A stretch of 64,000 nucleotides of DNA from an uncultured Gammaproteobacteria bacterium (lineage in GTDB: Bacteria; Pseudomonadota; Gammaproteobacteria; Magnimaribacterales; Magnimaribacteraceae). Under the pieces are notes generated by a model, which saw nothing but the letters and a program-made list of their open reading frames with translations, was not told the DNA's origin and ran no database searches. A program made the position numbers and the translations under genes. This document shows, in pieces, positions 59,235-64,000 of this stretch (its first letter is position 1; each line of letters starts with the position of its first letter). The stretch is taken from positions 43,304 to 107,303 of the forward strand of contig CAJWDT010000002.1 of the NCBI GenBank assembly GCA_913031395.1, read 5' to 3'.

Positions 59235-60242
59235 ATGAAATCAGTTGGAATAATTGGCGGTTCAGGTTTTGCAGGTGAAGAGCTTATAAGGCTTTTATCC
59301 TCCCATAAAAACACTTCACTTATAGCCGTAAGCTCAAGAGAACTGAAAGGAAAGAAAGTTTCTCAAATGGTAGAAGACTGCAACCTTACTTTTGTCGACC
59401 CCGATGATGTTATTTTCTTTGATTGTGAAGTGATATTTTTTGCTACCCCTCATGGTCTTTCAATGTATCAGGCAGCTACTTTTCTTGAAAAGGGTATAAA
59501 AGTAATTGATCTCTCTGCAGATTTTAGAATCAAAGATGACCAAATTTGGGAAGACTGGTACGGAACTAAACATGCTGATTTAAATAATTTAGAGAAATCA
59601 GTTTATGGCTTGACAGAATTAAATCTGGACTTGATAAAATCAGGAGAGTTAATAGCTGTTCCTGGTTGTTATCCAACGGCATCAATATTGGGTCTTTTAC
59701 CTCTAATTAAATCAAATAATAAAATTGAATCCATTACTATTGATGCTAAATCAGGTATAAGTGGAGCCGGAAGGAGTTCTGTTGAAGGCGGCTTAAAAGA
59801 AGATATTAATGAAAATTTTCGGGCTTATGCGACAAACGGCCATAGACATTTACCTGAGATAGGACAGATTCTTAAAGGAGAATATGGGTCTGATTTAGAA
59901 ATTAATTTTTTACCTCATTTAATTCCAGCAATGAGAGGTATCTATTCCACTATGTATGTAAATCTTTTTGAGTTGCCTCAGCAAAATTTAATGGAAGTCT
60001 ATAAAGACTTTTATAAAGACTCTCCAAATATAGTACTCATGGATAGTAGTCTTGTGCCCGAGACTGCTAAAGTTTCTTATACAAATAATTGTCAGATAGG
60101 AATCTATTCCTCTGCTATTAAAAACCAAGTTGTTATAATTTCTTCAATTGATAATTTAGTTAAGGGAGCTGCTGGACAGGCGATCGAATGTTACAATTTG
60201 ATGAGTGAAAATGATCAAATGGAAGGACTAAATAATGGTTGA
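59235..60242 (+). CDS. argC: N-acetyl-gamma-glutamyl-phosphate reductase
   Basis: [38 protein letters not shown]. Confidence 0.95.
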   Translation: MKSVGIIGGSGFAGEELIRLLSSHKNTSLIAVSSRELKGKKVSQMVEDCNLTFVDPDDVIFFDCEVIFFATPHGLSMYQAATFLEKGIKVIDLSADFRIKDDQIWEDWYGTKHADLNNLEKSVYGLTELNLDLIKSGELIAVPGCYPTASILGLLPLIKSNNKIESITIDAKSGISGAGRSSVEGGLKEDINENFRAYATNGHRHLPEIGQILKGEYGSDLEINFLPHLIPAMRGIYSTMYVNLFELPQQNLMEVYKDFYKDSPNIVLMDSSLVPETAKVSYTNNCQIGIYSSAIKNQVVIISSIDNLVKGAAGQAIECYNLMSENDQMEGLNNG

Positions 60243-60585
60243 AACTTACACCCCATCCTTAATGCAGCTTACTGACGGCGCTGTTCATAAAATCCTTTCG
60301 TTAAAAGATGTTGAATCAGATCAAGATTCTATTAACTTAAGAGTTTATGTAACTGGTGGCGGTTGCTCAGGTTTTCAATATGGTTTTTCATTTGATAACA
60401 CAATTGATGAAGATGATACTTGTATTCAAAAAGAAGGAGCTAATTTAGTAATAGATTCCTTAAGCCTGCAATATCTGCAAGGATCTACAGTAGATTATGT
60501 TGAGGATCTAACAGGTTCAAAATTTATTATTTCGAATCCAAATGCTACTACTACTTGTGGCTGTGGAGAGTCTTTTTCTATCTAA
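60235..60585 (+). CDS. erpA: Iron-sulfur cluster insertion protein ErpA
   Basis: [20 protein letters not shown]...[12 protein letters not shown]. Confidence 0.95.
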   Translation: MVETYTPSLMQLTDGAVHKILSLKDVESDQDSINLRVYVTGGGCSGFQYGFSFDNTIDEDDTCIQKEGANLVIDSLSLQYLQGSTVDYVEDLTGSKFIISNPNATTTCGCGESFSI

Positions 60586-61687
60586 GAGGGCTGTACAATT
60601 TCCCTAAATACACATCTTTTCTGCTACCTGTTATTTTCTGGAGATTAAACTTAGTATTTTCTAATCTTTTCTTTGCGAGCCAAGCAAAGCAAATAGCCTC
60701 TAGGTAGTCTGGATCAATTCCTAAAGCTTGAGTAGTTAAGCTATTTTTTTTGAACCTTTTAGAAATCCTCTCAATTAAATAAGAATTGTGAACACCACCC
60801 CCACAAAAATAAATATTATCTTCAAGGGCGTTAATCTCTTCTAAGGCTTTTGCCAGGCTATGCGCGGTTAATTCGGTTAAAGTCGCTTGAATATCTTTTG
60901 GTAACAAGTTTTGATCGATAGAATTTAAATGCCCCTGTAGCCATACTTCATTGAAGTAATCAGGTCCGGTGCTTTTTGGATAGCCCAATAAAAAATATTT
61001 ATCGTTCATCATATTGTTAAGCAGGACTTGATTGATTGCTCCTGACCGAGCCCAGTTCCCATCTATGTCATATGCTCCTCTTCCGTTTTTTCTATTCCAA
61101 GAATCCATCAAACAGTTCCCTGGACCAGTATCAAAACCTATAACAGGTCCTTGATTTAATAATGATATATTTGTAATCCCACCTATATTGATGATGACTC
61201 TTTTTTCATCAGAGATGGAAAAAAATTCTTTATGGAAAACTGGAGATATAGGGGCTCCTTGACCGCCAGCTTCAATATCATCTTCTCTGAAATTACCCAC
61301 GGTTGTTATCTTTAGGTTATTACTGATAATTTGTGGATCACCTAATTGAAGTGAGAATGGTCTTGCAGCATTGGGGTCATGTTTGATGGTTTGACCATGA
61401 GAACCAATAGCAACTACCTGATTCTCATCTATTGAATGTAAGATTAAAAACTTTTGAATGCTCTCAGAAAAAAATTTGCCCAAATCTTTATCTAGCTTTT
61501 TTATTTCTGTCGGTACCATTTCTTGAGCTTGTGAATTTTGTATTATTCTTTTTTTTAATTGATCCGGGATATCGAAGTTCTCTAAACCTAGAATTTTTAT
61601 TTTGTCATTCGAAGATTTAATTGCAGCGCAATCTAAAGAATCTGAGCTAGTACCTGTCATTAGGCCAATGTAAATATTAGCCTCCAT
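60578..61687 (-). CDS. anmK: Anhydro-N-acetylmuramic acid kinase
   Basis: [43 protein letters not shown]; start chosen at [10 protein letters not shown]. Confidence 0.95.
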   Translation of the reverse strand: MEANIYIGLMTGTSSDSLDCAAIKSSNDKIKILGLENFDIPDQLKKRIIQNSQAQEMVPTEIKKLDKDLGKFFSESIQKFLILHSIDENQVVAIGSHGQTIKHDPNAARPFSLQLGDPQIISNNLKITTVGNFREDDIEAGGQGAPISPVFHKEFFSISDEKRVIINIGGITNISLLNQGPVIGFDTGPGNCLMDSWNRKNGRGAYDIDGNWARSGAINQVLLNNMMNDKYFLLGYPKSTGPDYFNEVWLQGHLNSIDQNLLPKDIQATLTELTAHSLAKALEEINALEDNIYFCGGGVHNSYLIERISKRFKKNSLTTQALGIDPDYLEAICFAWLAKKRLENTKFNLQKITGSRKDVYLGKLYSPLR

Positions 61688-62981
61688 AAAATTCCCTTGG
61701 ATCAATAAGATATTGATAATTCCGTAATTCTTCTACTAATCCCAAAGATCTTTCTTTATAGGAGGTTAGTTTATTTGAATTTATAGGATTAGCATTAGGA
61801 AACTTTACCTTCAAAGGATCTGTATGTTTACCGTTTACATGAAACTCGTAATGTAAATGCGGACCAGTCGCAAGACCCGTACTGCCAACATAACCAATAG
61901 TTTGACCTTGCTTAATTTTTCTACCAACCTTTGTTCTTGCGCTATAACCGTTTAAATGACAAAAGCGTGTTGTATAGTCTTCAGAATGTTTGATCTTAAC
62001 TTCGTATCCACACCCACCATTATATTCAGCAAATATGATGGTCCCATCGCCAGTAGCTCTTATTGGAGAACCTTTATTGGCTGCATAGTCAACTCCTCGG
62101 TGAGCCCTTATAGTGTGAAGAACTGGATGTCTTCTTTTAAGATTATACTTAGAACTTATATAGCTCAATTTTACAGGAGATCTCAGAAATGCCTTTTTAA
62201 CATTCTCGCCATCAAGGTTGTAGTACTCTGAATTTTTTTCATCTAAATCAAACCTAACCGCAACAAATTTTTTATTTCTATTATTAAATTCTGAGATGAG
62301 AATATCACCATCAATAACTTTTTCTCCATCAATTATTAACTCTTCGTAAATAATGCTGAAGCTATCTCCTGGCTGAATATCATGAGTAAAGTCAATATCC
62401 CAACCATTAATATATGCTAGATCCATAAGAACACTATCAGGAACATTTTCTCTTAATCCAGACATATACATGGAGTCTTTTATGACGACATGTTTGAATA
62501 TTTGTACTTTTTCAACCTTAGATTCATACCTAGAAATTAAAAATAGGTCGCCTTCCTTTTTAGCTTTAATTCCAGACTTGATATTATCTAAGTAAATAAG
62601 CTTCTCTAGTTCACCCAAACTGTTTAAGTAGATCTTAATTTTGTCTCCAACCTCTATCTTTGATAAGAGATCGCTATCTTTACTATTTATGAGTTGAATT
62701 ATATTTTCTTTAGTTACTCCAAATTTATTTAAAATAGTAACTAAGGAGTCGTTTCTTTTTATAACAGCTTCTTTTTCAAGAAAAGGAACTTCAATTTTAT
62801 AGTTTTCTGATAGTGATTTTAGCTTTAACGGTTTAGTTAGTTCAGGAATCTTTTTTTCATCAGAAAAGTCTATGCTCCCTAAGACACTAAGCGAGATAAG
62901 AAGTAGAAAACCTAGAAGCAGAGTTACGATATGCTTCTTTGGAAAGTTTTTAAAAATGGTTATTATTTCTGTAACCGGCAT
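61677..62981 (-). CDS. M23 family metallopeptidase (MepM-like murein endopeptidase)
   Basis: HRGVDYAANKGSPIRATGDGTI, GPHLHYEFHVNG, OapA-like/LysM-like N-terminus. Confidence 0.92.
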   Translation of the reverse strand: MPVTEIITIFKNFPKKHIVTLLLGFLLLISLSVLGSIDFSDEKKIPELTKPLKLKSLSENYKIEVPFLEKEAVIKRNDSLVTILNKFGVTKENIIQLINSKDSDLLSKIEVGDKIKIYLNSLGELEKLIYLDNIKSGIKAKKEGDLFLISRYESKVEKVQIFKHVVIKDSMYMSGLRENVPDSVLMDLAYINGWDIDFTHDIQPGDSFSIIYEELIIDGEKVIDGDILISEFNNRNKKFVAVRFDLDEKNSEYYNLDGENVKKAFLRSPVKLSYISSKYNLKRRHPVLHTIRAHRGVDYAANKGSPIRATGDGTIIFAEYNGGCGYEVKIKHSEDYTTRFCHLNGYSARTKVGRKIKQGQTIGYVGSTGLATGPHLHYEFHVNGKHTDPLKVKFPNANPINSNKLTSYKERSLGLVEELRNYQYLIDPREFYGG

Positions 62982-63023
62982 AAAGTCGAATGATACCTGA
63001 AAAAGATCATATAATAGAACACA

Positions 63024-64000
63024 ATGAGCAAAGATAATTTAGACCTTTTAACAAGGGGCACAGAAGAAATAATCCCTGAAGAAAGTTTTTTAGAACAGAT
63101 AAAATCAAAAAAATCTCTCAGAATAAAAGCCGGTTTTGATCCTACATCTCCAGACTTGCATTTGGGTCACACAGTTCTGCTGAATAAGATGAAAATATTT
63201 CAAGATCTTGGACATGAAGTAATTTTTTTAATCGGAGATTTTACAGGACAAGTTGGAGATCCATCGGGGGTAAACGAAACGAGACCTGTTTTGACTGAGG
63301 ATCAGCTTAATAAGAATGCTGAAACCTACAAAAAACAGGTTTTTAAAATTCTTGACCCAGACAAAACTGAAATTAGATTTAATTCTGAATGGATGAAATC
63401 TGTTGACCCATCAGAGTTTATAAAAATGCTTTCGTCTTATACTGTCGCTAGGATGCTTGAAAGAGATGATTTCTCTAAACGATATAAATCTCAACAACCC
63501 ATCTCTATCCATGAATTTCTATATCCAATTTTGCAAGGTTATGACTCAGTTAAGTTAGATGCTGATGTAGAACTAGGAGGAACTGATCAAAAATTTAATC
63601 TTTTATTAGGTAGAGAAGTTCAGAAGCACTATGGCCAAAAACAGCAATCAATAATGACTGTTCCTCTGCTAGAAGGTCTTGATGGAGTAAAGAAAATGTC
63701 AAAATCTTTAGGTAACTATATAGCTTTAGAGGACAAACCGGATGATATGTTCGGTAAGATCATGTCAATATCCGATGATTTAATGTGGAGATACTTTTCT
63801 CTTCTAAGCTTTAAATCAAGTAAAAAAATTTCTGAATATAAGAAAGAAATAGAAGAAGGAACAAATCCTAGAGATATAAAATTTTTGCTTGCTGAAGAAA
63901 TTGTTGAAAGATTCAACCCTGGATTAGGAGAGGTCTCTAAAGAGAATTTTATTAATAGATTTCAAAAAGGTAACATCTCTCAAGAAATAGAAGAAATTAA
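63024..64000 (+). CDS. tyrS: Tyrosyl-tRNA synthetase (partial, 3' end outside window)
   Basis: [53 protein letters not shown]; no stop before window end. Confidence 0.95.
   Translation, partial: MSKDNLDLLTRGTEEIIPEESFLEQIKSKKSLRIKAGFDPTSPDLHLGHTVLLNKMKIFQDLGHEVIFLIGDFTGQVGDPSGVNETRPVLTEDQLNKNAETYKKQVFKILDPDKTEIRFNSEWMKSVDPSEFIKMLSSYTVARMLERDDFSKRYKSQQPISIHEFLYPILQGYDSVKLDADVELGGTDQKFNLLLGREVQKHYGQKQQSIMTVPLLEGLDGVKKMSKSLGNYIALEDKPDDMFGKIMSISDDLMWRYFSLLSFKSSKKISEYKKEIEEGTNPRDIKFLLAEEIVERFNPGLGEVSKENFINRFQKGNISQEIEEI

Noticed and set aside
1-64000. Mobile elements, CRISPR-Cas, restriction-modification, toxin-antitoxin, prophage or defence systems
   Set aside because: No transposase, integrase, Cas, methylase/nuclease or toxin motif recognised, and no repeat-spacer array seen
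1-64000. tRNA or rRNA genes
   Set aside because: No CCA-ended cloverleaf or rRNA motif recognised by eye; tRNAscan-SE would be decisive

Overview
The window is a gene-dense, low-GC chromosomal segment from a gammaproteobacterium. Housekeeping gene content and synteny (miaB-ybeZ-ybeY-corC-lnt; zapA-ssrS-ygfA; pepP-ubiH; dksA-pcnB) suit a streamlined marine lineage, possibly SAR86-like, but that placement is inference. I see no mobile elements, CRISPR arrays, rRNA or tRNA genes. Most of the window is core metabolism. It also has a 6S RNA between zapA and the 5-formyl-THF cyclo-ligase gene, a valine-degradation operon (40.5-46 kb), and an accessory oxidoreductase/hydrolase region (about 20.7-35.6 kb). 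The most interesting accessory locus is at 35.6-40.5 kb: an apparent self-regulated operon tetR / LolA-like / beta-barrel-like OMP / MMPL-RND transporter. It starts at a striking double 18-bp palindrome overlapping the tetR start codon, and I read it as a candidate envelope lipid/hydrophobe export system. Other points: DksA with a lysine-rich N-terminal extension, L31 with an acidic C-terminal extension, an EF-hand/esterase fusion, an exported glutathione peroxidase lacking the usual catalytic Gln, a SyrP-like HxE TauD-family dioxygenase, and a small unlisted membrane ORF. Assignments come from motif and protein recognition only; no searches were run.
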